64,000 nt of DNA, from the NCBI RefSeq assembly GCF_011044495.1, contig NZ_CP049143.1, positions 4,712,001 through 4,776,000 of the forward strand, read 5' to 3'. Shown piece by piece: positions 42,463 to 51,173 of this stretch; the first letter of the stretch is position 1; every line of letters starts with the position of its first letter. Under the pieces are notes generated by a model that did no database searches, was not told where the DNA came from, and was given only the letters and a program-made list of their open reading frames with translations. A program made the position numbers and the translations under genes. This DNA is from Roseimicrobium sp. ORNL1 (GTDB lineage: Bacteria > Verrucomicrobiota > Verrucomicrobiia > Verrucomicrobiales > Verrucomicrobiaceae).

Positions 42463-42593
42463 CAAGGCACCCACCGGCCCAGCAGGCCCGTTAGCCTAAG
42501 CCCCACCAGACAGGGTCAGACCCCAGACCAGCAACCATTTGCATCCACCGTCTCTTGGAGTATGGACAACACCCCCCTGTTCCCGACGTTCCC

Positions 42594-43187
42594 GTGACCC
42601 TGGCCAATAAAATCACCCTGGGCAGAATCTGCCTGATTCCGGTCTTCGCCTGCTTCGCCCTGTACTATGCGCACAGCGTACGTGAGGGACGTCCGGACGA
42701 CCGGCTGTGGGTGACCACGCTCGTGATCTTCGCCGTGGCGGCACTGAGCGATGCGGTGGATGGCTGGATCGCCCGCCACTACAACCAGACCTCACGGCTC
42801 GGTGTCATCCTGGACCCCCTGGCGGACAAGCTACTGATGTTCGCCGCGGTCCTCATCCTGTCATTCAGCGACTGGCCGGTGAAGCTCCCCCTCTACTTTG
42901 TAGTCATCTTCTTCGGCCGCGAAGTGGTGGCCATCGCCGGGGCATTCATTGTCAATCACTTGGCTGGCAAAGTGCGCATCCAGCCGCACTGGACGGGGAA
43001 AGTGGCCATTTTCCTGCAAATCGTCACGGTGAGCGTGGGCATGCTGCAGATCCACGTCGTCATCCCTTGGGCGGCGGCGGCGGCCACCTTCTTCTCCGTC
43101 ATCTCCTTCGCCATCTACGTCGGGGACGCCATCGGCCAAGTGAAAGCTGCCGGCCACGGCAATCCCGACCCGCCGCCCGCACCCTGA
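42594..43187 (+). CDS. pgsA: CDP-diacylglycerol-glycerol-3-phosphate 3-phosphatidyltransferase
   Basis: About 197 aa from a GTG at 42594 (reading TLANKITLGRICLIP); a TTG at 42555 would add 13 residues. The CDP-alcohol phosphatidyltransferase motif is complete: SDAVDGWIARHYNQTSRLGV followed by ILDPLADK, giving D-G-x2-A-R-x8-G-x3-D-x3-D. About six transmembrane helices. PgsA joins CDP-diacylglycerol to glycerol 3-phosphate, the first committed step to phosphatidylglycerol and cardiolipin, in the inner membrane. It precedes der by about 85 bp on the same strand; the two may be co-transcribed. Confidence 0.88.
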   Translation: MTLANKITLGRICLIPVFACFALYYAHSVREGRPDDRLWVTTLVIFAVAALSDAVDGWIARHYNQTSRLGVILDPLADKLLMFAAVLILSFSDWPVKLPLYFVVIFFGREVVAIAGAFIVNHLAGKVRIQPHWTGKVAIFLQIVTVSVGMLQIHVVIPWAAAAATFFSVISFAIYVGDAIGQVKAAGHGNPDPPPAP

Positions 43188-43273
43188 CCCTGATCGCTCT
43201 GATCCCGCCAGTTCCTGAGGCCACAGGAGCATTTCCGGCGTACACTACTCCCCTCCCCACCGCCTTCATTCTC

Positions 43274-44866
43274 ATGGACGACTACGATATCGACAATCCC
43301 CCTCCCCTTCCGACCGCGACCCCCATGGTCGCGATCGTGGGTCGTCCCAATGTGGGCAAATCCGCCCTCTTCAACCGCCTCGCGGGACGAAACATCGCCA
43401 TCGTGCATGACCGCCCCGGCGTCACGCGCGACCGCCTCATCGCCACCTGTACGAAGGCCATCGCGCCCTTCGACATCATGGACACGGGAGGTATCGGCGA
43501 GAAGATTGAGGACGATTTCTACCAGCAGGTGCAGGCGGAAGCCCACCTGGCCATGGACGTGGCGGACCTGATTCTCTTCGTGGTGGACGGCGTGGCCGGG
43601 CTGACCCCTGTGGACTTGGAACTGGCGAGAATCCTGCGCAAGACCACCAAGCCACTCGTGCTTGCCATCAACAAGATGGACAGCGAAAAGCGCCGCATGC
43701 ATGGCGTGGACTTCGTGAAGCTCGGCTTCGAGGACAGCATCGAGGTGAGCGCTGCCCACGGCGTGCGCATTGACCAGCTCGTGGGCCTCCTCGGAAAGCG
43801 ACTGGAGCTCAAGCCCGCCGTTCGCACCCGGGAAGCGGATCGCGAGACCTTCATCAAGAAGCAGCCGCTGAAGCTCGCCATCGTAGGCCGTCCGAACGCG
43901 GGCAAGTCCTCCCTGGTGAATGCCCTCGCCGGAAAGAGCCGCACCATCGTGAGCGATGTGGCCGGCACCACGCGGGATGCCATCGATATTCCTGTCGAGC
44001 ACCGCGGCCGGAAGTACCAGCTCATCGACACCGCCGGCATGCGCCGTAAGGCTAAGATCCACGACGAGGTGGAGACCTTCAGCTCAATGCAGGCGACCAA
44101 GAGCATCAAGCGCGCAGACATCTGCCTGCTCATGGTGGACTGCAGCAACATCACCATGCAGGACCGCAAGATCGCCAGCATCATTGTGGAGCAGCAAAAG
44201 CCCTGCATCCTGCTGCTGAACAAGTATGACCTCTTCCACCCTGGCATGGGGCAGAAGGACCGCCTGGAGGAACTCATGGAGCAGGCGGGCCGCGAGTTCT
44301 TCTTCATGCGCCACGCCCCCTTCGTGGCCCTCTCCGCGAAGGAAGGCCAGCACCTGGACAAGGTCTTCAAGGCCGTGGTGCAGGTGGAGGAAGGCGCCGC
44401 CAACCCGCCCGGCACCGGCGTGCTGAACCGCCTGCTGCAGCGTGCCATTGAGAACGCCCCCGGCACCACCGGCCGCAGTGGCAAGTCCTTCAAACTGCTC
44501 TACGCCACCATCAAGAAGGAAGACAAGCCGCCGCGCATCCCCGTGCCGCAGATTGTCCTTTTTGCGAATCGGGCGGACAAACTCCAGGAAAGCTACCTGC
44601 GCCACCTGGAGGATGTCATCCGCACCGGATGGCCCGCCCCCGGACTCCCCTTTACATGGGAAGTGCGTGGAAAGACGAGGGGTGACAAGCCCAAGCCCGG
44701 CGGCAGACCGAAGGCCAAGGCTCCCAAAGGCGATGCGGAAGAGGTCACCGACAATCGTCCCAAGCACAACCGCCCGACCAAAGGCACCGCCGCCAACGTG
44801 TGGGAGAAGCGGCCCAAGAACCGCGTCACGAGAAAGCGCAGCGTCGGAAAACGCAAGGGCGGCTGA
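43274..44866 (+). CDS. der: Ribosome-assembly GTPase Der (EngA)
   Basis: 530 aa from the ATG at 43274. It has the tandem GTPase domains that define Der: the first with GRPNVGKSALFNRLAG, MDTGGIGE and NKMDSEKR, the second with GRPNAGKSSLVNALAG, IDTAGMRRKAKI and NKYDLFHP. The KH-like C-terminal domain follows (about residues 365-465, KSFKLLYATIKKEDKPPRIP). A basic, Lys/Arg/Pro-rich tail of about 50 residues (GRPKAKAPKGD ... KRSVGKRKGG) makes it longer than the usual 440-490 aa. Der assists 50S subunit assembly in the cytosol. An upstream in-frame extension overlaps pgsA and is rejected. Confidence 0.95.
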   Translation: MDDYDIDNPPPLPTATPMVAIVGRPNVGKSALFNRLAGRNIAIVHDRPGVTRDRLIATCTKAIAPFDIMDTGGIGEKIEDDFYQQVQAEAHLAMDVADLILFVVDGVAGLTPVDLELARILRKTTKPLVLAINKMDSEKRRMHGVDFVKLGFEDSIEVSAAHGVRIDQLVGLLGKRLELKPAVRTREADRETFIKKQPLKLAIVGRPNAGKSSLVNALAGKSRTIVSDVAGTTRDAIDIPVEHRGRKYQLIDTAGMRRKAKIHDEVETFSSMQATKSIKRADICLLMVDCSNITMQDRKIASIIVEQQKPCILLLNKYDLFHPGMGQKDRLEELMEQAGREFFFMRHAPFVALSAKEGQHLDKVFKAVVQVEEGAANPPGTGVLNRLLQRAIENAPGTTGRSGKSFKLLYATIKKEDKPPRIPVPQIVLFANRADKLQESYLRHLEDVIRTGWPAPGLPFTWEVRGKTRGDKPKPGGRPKAKAPKGDAEEVTDNRPKHNRPTKGTAANVWEKRPKNRVTRKRSVGKRKGG

Positions 44867-44903
44867 GCCAATCAGGCGACGCTGAATCGCTCACAGTTCT
44901 AGC

Positions 44904-44940
44904 GCGATCGTTTTTACGTCGAGAACGTCAGAACGATCGC
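44904..44940 (+). terminator. Stem-loop after der
   Basis: GCGATCGTT (44904-44912) pairs with AACGATCGC (44932-44940), with an inner ACGT/ACGT pair. It is 37 bp after the der stop. There is no T run on the plus strand, so it may be a weak terminator or a 3' mRNA stabiliser. Confidence 0.5.
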
Positions 44941-45100
44941 GCAATCCCAATTTCCAAAACTCTTGGCGTCTTCTATCGCCATGCATTGAACCACGCCTCT
45001 TCGGAAGAAACGTGGCTTTGCCAATGTGCCTCAGGCTGTCCTCAGCGTGAAATGTGGTAGGATCCCTAAGGCACCATCCCCCTATAACTGAAGAACATTT

Positions 45101-45240
45101 GGTAGGGGGCCGCTGCGCCGGTCTCCTAATCAAGTGGGCGGAGGCGGTGTGGAACTGGTATGTGACAAGCCGCTCGCACCCGGCTCCGCCCCACCTCCGC
45201 CCGCTCTAGTTAGGAGGCCGACACAGCAGCCCCCCCCACC
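45101..45240 (+). mobile_element. 140-bp inverted-repeat element, copy C2
   Basis: It starts GGTAGGGGGCCGCTGCGCCG and ends AGGCCGACACAGCAGC plus CCCCCCCCACC. It has the same length and internal layout as C1 (41454-41593), with GGGCGGAGGCGG on one side and CCACCTCCGCCCG on the other. Differences from C1 are spread over the element, so the copies are old. Confidence 0.75.
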
Positions 45241-45903
45241 GATGTAACGGCGTGCAAAGCAATAGACCAATGGAACGTCCGCACTCCCTAAACGCGCCTC
45301 GATTCCTGAAGGCTCGCCCAGCAGAAGTCTTCGAAAGCGCGACTTTCCACGCGGCAACCATGTGAAGTCAAACACGTAAAAGCCGTCAAAACATTGCTTT
45401 CGCAGGAGACAGTTTCAATCGTGAAAAACACATGTATTAATCTTATTTTTAATAACTTTATCATGTTTTTCATTGAAATTTATGAAGTTATAAATCGAAG
45501 TTCGCAGAGCCAGCTATTCAACCATCGTTACGTTTCGTAATTCACTGACACAAAGCCCGTTATTGATTCCATTGACACGCTTCACCGCGTTTCCCGCACC
45601 GATAACACCAAAGACACCTCCAACTACGATGTGCAGGTCGTATGAGGCCGACTACTCACCACAGAACCGTAAAATGAGCCACCCGTTCACACGGTAGGTA
45701 GCTGGGTAAAAAGTTCCCCTGGAAGCTCGGCATGCTCATCATTTTCATCCTCGGCAGCTTGCCAGGACCGAAACGCAAACGATAAACCGAACCGCTGGCG
45801 CTCCCCTGTTCCCAGCGCACGCCCGCATTACGTTGCGTTGATTCTCCTCTGTCGGCACCCTTTGGCTTTGCAAAGCCCCCGCCCTTCGGCATCATCACTT
45901 CCC
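45241..45903. other. Gene-free region with an AT-rich island
   Basis: About 660 bp upstream of the ThuA gene. Around 45410-45560 the DNA turns strikingly AT-rich (TCTTATTTTTAATAACTTTA). No convincing gene, tRNA or hairpin was found. It may be a promoter/upstream region, a nucleoid-protein site, or the residue of transferred DNA. Confidence 0.45.
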
Positions 45904-46950
45904 ATGACCCGCGCTTCCTTTTTCCGCATCACCCTGCTCCCGCTTTTCACGGCGGCTGCGGCGATCGTGCTGCCACTTTCCGCCACCCCCTCGTTTGCCC
46001 AGGCTCCCGGCAAGACCAAGATTGTTCTCATCGCGGGCGTGAAAAGTCACCCCAGCGGCCAGCATGAATTCCGCGCCGGCGGCACCCTCCTGGCGCGTGC
46101 CCTCAATGAACAGAGCAGCCTGCCCCTCGATGTGGTGCTGGTCACCGAAGGCTGGCCCAAGGACGAGTCCGTCTTCGACGGCGCCAAGGCCGTGATCTGC
46201 TACGCGGACGGCGGCGGGAAGCACCCCTTCGTGGGCCACTTGGAAAAGGTGGACTCGCTGGCCAAGGCGGGCGTGGGCATCATGTGCATGCACTACGGCG
46301 TGGAAGTGGTGCCCGACCAGGCAGGCAAAGAATTCACCCGCTGGATTGGCGGCTTCTATGAAGGCGGCTTCTCCGTGAACCCCCACTGGGATGCCGCGAC
46401 CGAGGCTGCTCTGGACCACCCCGTGGGCCGTGGCGTGAAGCCGGTGACCGTGAATGACGAGTGGTACTTCCGCATGCGCTTCCCCGAGCCTCCCGTGCAC
46501 AGCACCCTGCTGAAGGCCACCCCCACCCGCGCCCTCATCAAGCGCTACATCCACTGGAACGAAGGCGCGGACGCCGAGCTTGGCAAACCCCAGACCCTCA
46601 TGTGGGGCGTGCAGCGCCCGGACGGAGGACGCGGTGTGGGCTTCACCGGCGGCCACTGGCACCGGAACTGGGCCATCGATGACTTCCGCAAGGTCGTGCT
46701 CAATGCCATCGTCTGGACCGCCGGACTGGATGTGCCCGAGGGCGGCGTGAAATCCCAGCCCATCACCGAGGCCCAGCTCAACGAGAACCTCGATGAGAAG
46801 ACCCCCATGGAGCACGTGAACCTTCCCTCGCCCAAGGACCTCACCCTGCCCACCGCCGAGCCTGTCGGCAATCGCGGCCCCGGCGTGAAGCCCGCCGCCC
46901 CTGCCAAGCCCACATCCGCGCCCGCTCCTGCTCCCGCAAAGCAGCCATGA
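45904..46950 (+). CDS. Exported ThuA-like (trehalose-utilisation domain) protein
   Basis: 348 aa from the ATG at 45904 with a Sec signal (FTAAAAIVLPLSATPSFA, residues 15-32). The ThuA/GATase1-like fold follows: IVLIAGVKSHPSGQHEFRAG, VICYADGGGKHPFVG, GVGIMCMHYGVEV with the Cys in the nucleophile-like position, and GFTGGHWHRNWAIDDFRKVV with conserved His residues. ThuA proteins are thought to act on sugars such as 3-keto-glycosides. The C-terminal tail is Pro/Ala-rich (PAAPAKPTSAPAPAPAK). Periplasmic. Its stop overlaps the start of the Fur-family gene (ATGA at 46947-46950), so the two are co-translated. Confidence 0.85.
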   Translation: MTRASFFRITLLPLFTAAAAIVLPLSATPSFAQAPGKTKIVLIAGVKSHPSGQHEFRAGGTLLARALNEQSSLPLDVVLVTEGWPKDESVFDGAKAVICYADGGGKHPFVGHLEKVDSLAKAGVGIMCMHYGVEVVPDQAGKEFTRWIGGFYEGGFSVNPHWDAATEAALDHPVGRGVKPVTVNDEWYFRMRFPEPPVHSTLLKATPTRALIKRYIHWNEGADAELGKPQTLMWGVQRPDGGRGVGFTGGHWHRNWAIDDFRKVVLNAIVWTAGLDVPEGGVKSQPITEAQLNENLDEKTPMEHVNLPSPKDLTLPTAEPVGNRGPGVKPAAPAKPTSAPAPAPAKQP

Positions 46951-47513
46951 CCCCCCCTCACGGCACTGACGTATCCCAAGGCATGGAGCATTCCCATACC
47001 GGCAGCCACGGTGATGATCACGATCACGGGCATTCGCACAGTCACACGACGGCGACCCGTGAGCGTGAGCCCATGACCGCTCAGGTGTCTGCCAAGCTCG
47101 TGCAGGAGACCATCTCCCGCTGCCGGGCCCTCGGTCTGCGTCGAACCACCGCGCTGGAGGACCTGCTGAAGGCGCTCCTCGAATCCCCGCGTCCCATGAC
47201 CCTCGGCGAACTCGCCGAGTCCAAGCTGCTGAAGAACCGCTGCGACCGCGCCACCGTCTTCCGTCTCCTCGTCCGCCTGGAAAAGCAGGGCATCCTGCGC
47301 CGCCTCGGCCTGCACGACCGCTCCGCGTATTACACGGTGAACCTGCCGGACGGGCACCACGATTACCTCATCTGCACCGAATGCGGCGCGATTGAGCAGC
47401 TCGACATCGCCTGCCCCGTGGAACAACTCGAAGCCCAAATCGCCCGCGACTCCGGCTTCCGGAAACTCTACCACGAGCTCGAGTTCTTCGGCGTGTGCCC
47501 GAAGTGCAGTTGA
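46947..47513 (+). CDS. Fur-family metalloregulator with His-rich N-terminus
   Basis: 188 aa, longer than the usual 130-150 because of a His-rich head (SHTGSHGDDHDHGHSHSHT, about residues 16-34) resembling metal-chelating tails of zinc and nickel proteins. The winged-helix part has GLRRTTALEDLLKALLESPR and RATVFRLLVRLEKQGILRRL. The dimerisation domain holds HHDYLICTECGAIEQLD and ends FFGVCPKCS, giving C-x2-C pairs for the structural zinc. Those features and the His head favour a zinc or nickel sensor (Zur/Nur-like) over Fur or PerR. It follows the ThuA gene with a 4-bp overlap; no metal transporter is adjacent. Confidence 0.85.
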   Translation: MTPPHGTDVSQGMEHSHTGSHGDDHDHGHSHSHTTATREREPMTAQVSAKLVQETISRCRALGLRRTTALEDLLKALLESPRPMTLGELAESKLLKNRCDRATVFRLLVRLEKQGILRRLGLHDRSAYYTVNLPDGHHDYLICTECGAIEQLDIACPVEQLEAQIARDSGFRKLYHELEFFGVCPKCS

Positions 47514-47539
47514 ACGGCTAAGGAAGTCGGGTCTCCTGA

Positions 47540-47572
47540 CCGGACAACGTCCGGCGGGTTTTCCTACCCGCC
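47540..47572 (+). terminator. Two back-to-back hairpins after the Fur-family gene
   Basis: CCGGAC-AAC-GTCCGG (47540-47554) is followed at once by GGCGGGT-TTTCCT-ACCCGCC (47553-47572). They lie 27 bp after the stop. With no T run they may act as a weak terminator or as REP-like units. Confidence 0.5.
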
Positions 47573-47579
47573 ATCCAAC

Positions 47580-47603
47580 GTAGCTCGCGAGTCCCTTCGC
47601 GAG
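47580..47603 (+). repeat. GTAG-headed small palindrome
   Basis: GTAG (47580) precedes CTCGCGA-GTCCCT-TCGCGAG, a perfect 7-bp stem. The layout is the same as at 25538-25558, with a different stem. Confidence 0.5.
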
Positions 47604-47625
47604 TTCACGCTGCGTGACCGACTCT

Positions 47626-48178
47626 GGTTAACCGCAAAGGGGCAGAGAGGCAAAGGACGCAGAGGATGGGAGGGGGCTGGCGTAAAGGCACATCATAGCT
47701 ATGCGCGCTAGCCACACCTCGACGCGAGAGGAGGCAGAGACGCGCAGTCATCGTCAAATCCGATGCCAAGGTTCATGGCATCACTGCAGCCCTGGGAGCG
47801 CTGGCCTCCGGCCGGCTGCTTCTATCGCGTCACTCCGCCCCATCACGCCTGAGCGTCCTGTCGTTCAAGGAGCGGCACTAGCCTTAGTGCCGGTGGTGGG
47901 CAATGGTGGGTGCGGAGCCTTGAGAACCGCTAGGAAGGCGGAAGAACACGCCTCACATTCGTCACCCTTCACGCTGCTACTCCCACCACAAGACGGCACT
48001 AGGCTAGTGCCGCTCCTTGAACAGTCGGCCATTCACACACAAACGTAAAGACTCCCTCCGCATCTCTGCCACCTCCTGCGTCGAGGTGCACCATCCTCCA
48101 GGCACATTCACGACCCCAACACCAAACCCCTCTCCAATCCTCTGCGTCCTTTGCCATTCTGCCCCTTTGCGGTTAACC
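47626..48178. repeat. 50-bp inverted repeat H enclosing REP pair B1
   Basis: GGTTAACCGCAAAGGGGCAG onward (47626-47675) is repeated in inverse at 48129-48178, ending CCCCTTTGCGGTTAACC. Only a few bases differ over about 50 bp. The 553-bp unit encloses the B1 pair at 47866-48019, so it may be a composite element. No gene is inside. A weaker relative (TAGCCGCAAA) lies at 50958-51079. Confidence 0.7.
47866..48019. mobile_element. Inverted REP pair, family B copy 1
   Basis: The left arm CAAGGAGCGGCACTAGCCTT (47866-47892 in full) and the right arm CGGCACTAGGCTAGTGCCGC plus TCCTTG (47994-48019) form 26-bp terminal inverted repeats. Each arm is itself a GGCACTA/TAGTGCC hairpin with a GGAGCG foot. 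Copy 2 is at 51174-51325, with matching internal GGGTGCGGAGCCT and some shared sequence upstream of the left arm. Confidence 0.8.
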
Positions 48179-48319
48179 GGAAACGTCCCTGTAGTTCTCC
48201 CCCACCCCTGACCTGACTCCGATTCCCCAACTTGCACGGAGAATCTGTTGCAGCAGTTTCGTAGAAATGGTGTTGTGTTAATGATCTAAGTTCCCGTTCC
48301 CGTCCCTCTCCGCAGCTTC

Positions 48320-50956
48320 ATGGACTGGCAGTACCCTTACCTCCTCCTGCTCATCATCCCGGCGCTGGCGTTTCTCGTGTGGGCGGAGCGGAAGTCGGCG
48401 CATCCCATGCCGGCCTCGCGGAAGCGGGTGCTGCTCATCGTGCGGGCGCTGGGGGTCATCCTCGCGCTGGCGGCGCTGGCCGGACCGGCGAAGGTCATCA
48501 CCAGCAACCGCCGCGCGGTGGTCGTGGCGGTGGACGTCTCCCAGAGCCTCGGCCCCGAGGGCGTGAAGTCCGCCCTCGACCGCGCCGCCACCCTGCGGTC
48601 CTCGCTGCCGAGCGACACAGAAGTTTTCAACGTGGCCTTCGGCGACGAGACCCGCCTGCTCAGCGACGCGGACCTCAAGGACGCCAATGCCAACGCCACC
48701 ACCGGCGCCATCGCGGACATGCAGAAGAATCACGGCGCGCAGAGCCGCTACGCCGCTGCCGTGGAGTATGCGCGCGCGCTGTTCCCCGCCGGCACCTCAC
48801 GCCATGTGGTGCTCATCGGCGATGGCCATGAGACCCGCGGCAGCCTGGTGGAGTCCGCCCGCGGCGCCGCGTTGGCGGAGGTGCAGGTTCATGCGATTCC
48901 CGTGGCCGGCCCTCGCAAGCCGGATGTGCGCGTGCGCCAGCTGGTGCCCAGCCAGTCCCGCCTGCATGAGGGCGCCGCGCTCAAGCTCACGGTGGATGTG
49001 GAGAGCACCATGGATGGCAGCGGCGTGCTGAAGCTCTTCGAGAACGGCATGGAGGTCGAGCGGCGCAACGTCACCGTGAAGGCCGGCCAGCCCCTGCAGG
49101 AAATCCTCACCCGCCACCCCGCCACGCGGAACATCTACAAATACCGCGCCGTGCTGGAGGGATTCAACGGCGATGCCATCCCCGCGAACAACGAAGCGCT
49201 TACCCTGGTGGATGTGCGCGGCCGCCTGCGGCTGCTCTATGTAGAAGGCGATGCCAATGAAGCGCAGTACCTCATGCAGGCCATGGAGAAGGAGGGCATC
49301 CAGCTGGAGCTGCGCGCTCCCGGCACCATTCCCGCCAGCCCGCAGGAACTCAGCGGCTATGATGGTGTGATACTTTCGGATGTACCCGCGCACAAGCTCG
49401 GGGAGAATGTCATGGTCGCCATCCGCGATTACGTGGACAAGCTGGGCGGCGGCTTCATCATGCTCGGCGGGCCGAATTCCTTCGGCGTCGGCGGCTACTT
49501 CCGCACCCCCATTGAAGAAGTCCTGCCCGTGCGCCTGAAGGCCCCGGATGAGGAGGAGAAACAAAGCAGCGCCCTCGCCCTGGTCATCGACCGCTCCGGC
49601 TCCATGTCCGGCGAGAAACTGGAGATGGCCAAGAGCGCCGCCATCGCCACCGCCGAGGTGCTCACGCGCAATGACAGCATCGGTGTGTACGCCTTCGACT
49701 CCGAACTGCACGTTGTCACTCCCATGACACGCCTCAGCTCCAGTGCGGCGGTCGCAGGCCAGATTGCCGGACTCACCAGCGGTGGCGGCACGAATGCCTA
49801 CCCTGCCATGTCCGAGGCACGCAACGCCCTGCAGCGTGTGAAGGCGAAGATCAAGCACATGATCGTGATGACCGACGGCCAGACCAGCGGCACCGGTTAT
49901 GAGTCACTCGCCTCGCAATGCCGTGCCGAGGGCATGACCATTTCCACCGTGGCGATTGGCGATGGTGCACATGTGGGCCTGCTTCAGGCCATCGCCAGTC
50001 TCGGCGGTGGTCAGAGCTACACCACGCTCGATGCGTCCAACATCACCCGCATCTTCACGCAGGACACGCTCATCCACACCGGCCGCATGATTCGTGAGGA
50101 TGCCTTCACGCCCACCATGTCCGAGCGGCATCCCATTCTCGCCGGCTGGGACAAGTTCGAACCACCGCCGCTGCTGGGTTACGTGAAGACCCTGCGCAAG
50201 AGCACCGCGCAAGTCCCGCTGGTCACCGACCTCGGTGATCCCCTCCTCGCCCACTGGCGCTACGGCCTCGGCAAGGCAACGGCCTTCACCAGCGACGCCA
50301 AGAGCCGCTGGGCCTCACTGTGGATCAGCCGGTGGAACGGCTTCGGTCAATTCTGGTCCCAAGTGCTGCGCGAGACCGCCCGCCCTCCGCAGGGACAGAA
50401 CATGGACCTGCGTTGTGAAATGGAGGGCGATGAAGCCAAGGTCAGCGTGGACGTACTGACCGATGCCGGCACGCGCGGCAATGAAGCGCGTGTCACTGCG
50501 GAGGTCTTCTTCGTCTCCGCCGAGTCCCTCGGTGCCCCGCTCAAACCCGTGCAGTCCCTCACCTTACGCCAGAGCGGTCCAGGATTGTATGCCGGCAACT
50601 TCAAGCCGGACCAGGCTGGCGTCTATCTCGTGCGAGCGCAGAGCGGCGCCCAGATGGTGACCGCCGGCATGGTGCACAATCCCAGCGGCGAGCAGAGCCT
50701 CGGCACCGTGAATGACACGCTGCTCCGCGAAGCCGCGCAGATGACCGGTGGAACCTATCTCGACAAGGATACCAAGCTCGACCTCGGCAGCGCCAAGGCC
50801 CGGAAATACCTGGAGCTCTGGCCCCACCTCGTGATTGCCCTGCTCGCTCTCTTCCTCATCGATGCCATCGTCCGCCGCTGGGAACACGTCACCGGCATCT
50901 GGGACATGGCGTTTGGGGGAATGAAGTCTGCGGGGAAGACGAAGACGGCGCTGTGA
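48320..50956 (+). CDS. Large membrane protein with VWA domains and a GATase-like middle
   Basis: 878 aa. The N-terminal helices (YLLLLIIPALAFLVWAE and VLLIVRALGVILALAALAG) resemble BatA-type proteins, and a C-terminal helix (LELWPHLVIALLALFLIDAIV) closes the chain. A degenerate first VWA domain (VAVDVSQSLGPEG, about residues 68-205) is followed by Ig-like strands, then a class-I glutamine amidotransferase-like segment (RLLYVEGDANEAQYLMQAME, IMLGGPNSFG; about 305-400). A second, intact VWA domain has LVIDRSGSMSGEK (MIDAS) and MIVMTDGQTSG. Such proteins appear in planctomycetes and verrucomicrobia with MoxR-like operons, but none is adjacent here. Function unknown; likely cell-envelope protein interaction. 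Confidence 0.82.
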   Translation: MDWQYPYLLLLIIPALAFLVWAERKSAHPMPASRKRVLLIVRALGVILALAALAGPAKVITSNRRAVVVAVDVSQSLGPEGVKSALDRAATLRSSLPSDTEVFNVAFGDETRLLSDADLKDANANATTGAIADMQKNHGAQSRYAAAVEYARALFPAGTSRHVVLIGDGHETRGSLVESARGAALAEVQVHAIPVAGPRKPDVRVRQLVPSQSRLHEGAALKLTVDVESTMDGSGVLKLFENGMEVERRNVTVKAGQPLQEILTRHPATRNIYKYRAVLEGFNGDAIPANNEALTLVDVRGRLRLLYVEGDANEAQYLMQAMEKEGIQLELRAPGTIPASPQELSGYDGVILSDVPAHKLGENVMVAIRDYVDKLGGGFIMLGGPNSFGVGGYFRTPIEEVLPVRLKAPDEEEKQSSALALVIDRSGSMSGEKLEMAKSAAIATAEVLTRNDSIGVYAFDSELHVVTPMTRLSSSAAVAGQIAGLTSGGGTNAYPAMSEARNALQRVKAKIKHMIVMTDGQTSGTGYESLASQCRAEGMTISTVAIGDGAHVGLLQAIASLGGGQSYTTLDASNITRIFTQDTLIHTGRMIREDAFTPTMSERHPILAGWDKFEPPPLLGYVKTLRKSTAQVPLVTDLGDPLLAHWRYGLGKATAFTSDAKSRWASLWISRWNGFGQFWSQVLRETARPPQGQNMDLRCEMEGDEAKVSVDVLTDAGTRGNEARVTAEVFFVSAESLGAPLKPVQSLTLRQSGPGLYAGNFKPDQAGVYLVRAQSGAQMVTAGMVHNPSGEQSLGTVNDTLLREAAQMTGGTYLDKDTKLDLGSAKARKYLELWPHLVIALLALFLIDAIVRRWEHVTGIWDMAFGGMKSAGKTKTAL

Positions 50957-50957
50957 G

Positions 50958-51079
50958 TAGCCGCAAAAAAACGCAAAAGGGCGCAAGAAGTTGAGGTTCT
51001 TGGGCACAGCTACCTCATCTGAGGTAGCATCATCCTGCGAGTAATCCCTTTTTGAGTTTTTTGCGTCTCTTTGCGGCTA
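50958..51079. repeat. Inverted repeat with central hairpin after the VWA gene
   Basis: TAGCCGCAAA (50958) and TTTGCGGCTA (51070-51079) enclose a smaller hairpin TACCTCA-TC-TGAGGTA (about 51011-51026). It starts 1 bp after the stop codon and includes T runs (CCTTTTTGAGTTTTTTGCG). Likely the terminator of the VWA gene and a repeat related to H. Confidence 0.6.
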
Positions 51080-51173
51080 AATTAATTGAGGTCTGCATCC
51101 CCACAGACACGGAGTCACTAGGAGTCGGTGAGAATCGTCACCCTGCCTCATCACGCATGAGTGGCCTGTTGTC

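Noticed and set aside
42707-43273. N-terminal extension of Der
   Set aside because: It overlaps pgsA in another frame. The first GTPase domain starts 18 residues after the ATG at 43274, as expected.
47701-48048. A 115-codon frame between the Fur-family and VWA genes
   Set aside because: It lies over REP pair B1, and the repeats explain its sequence.
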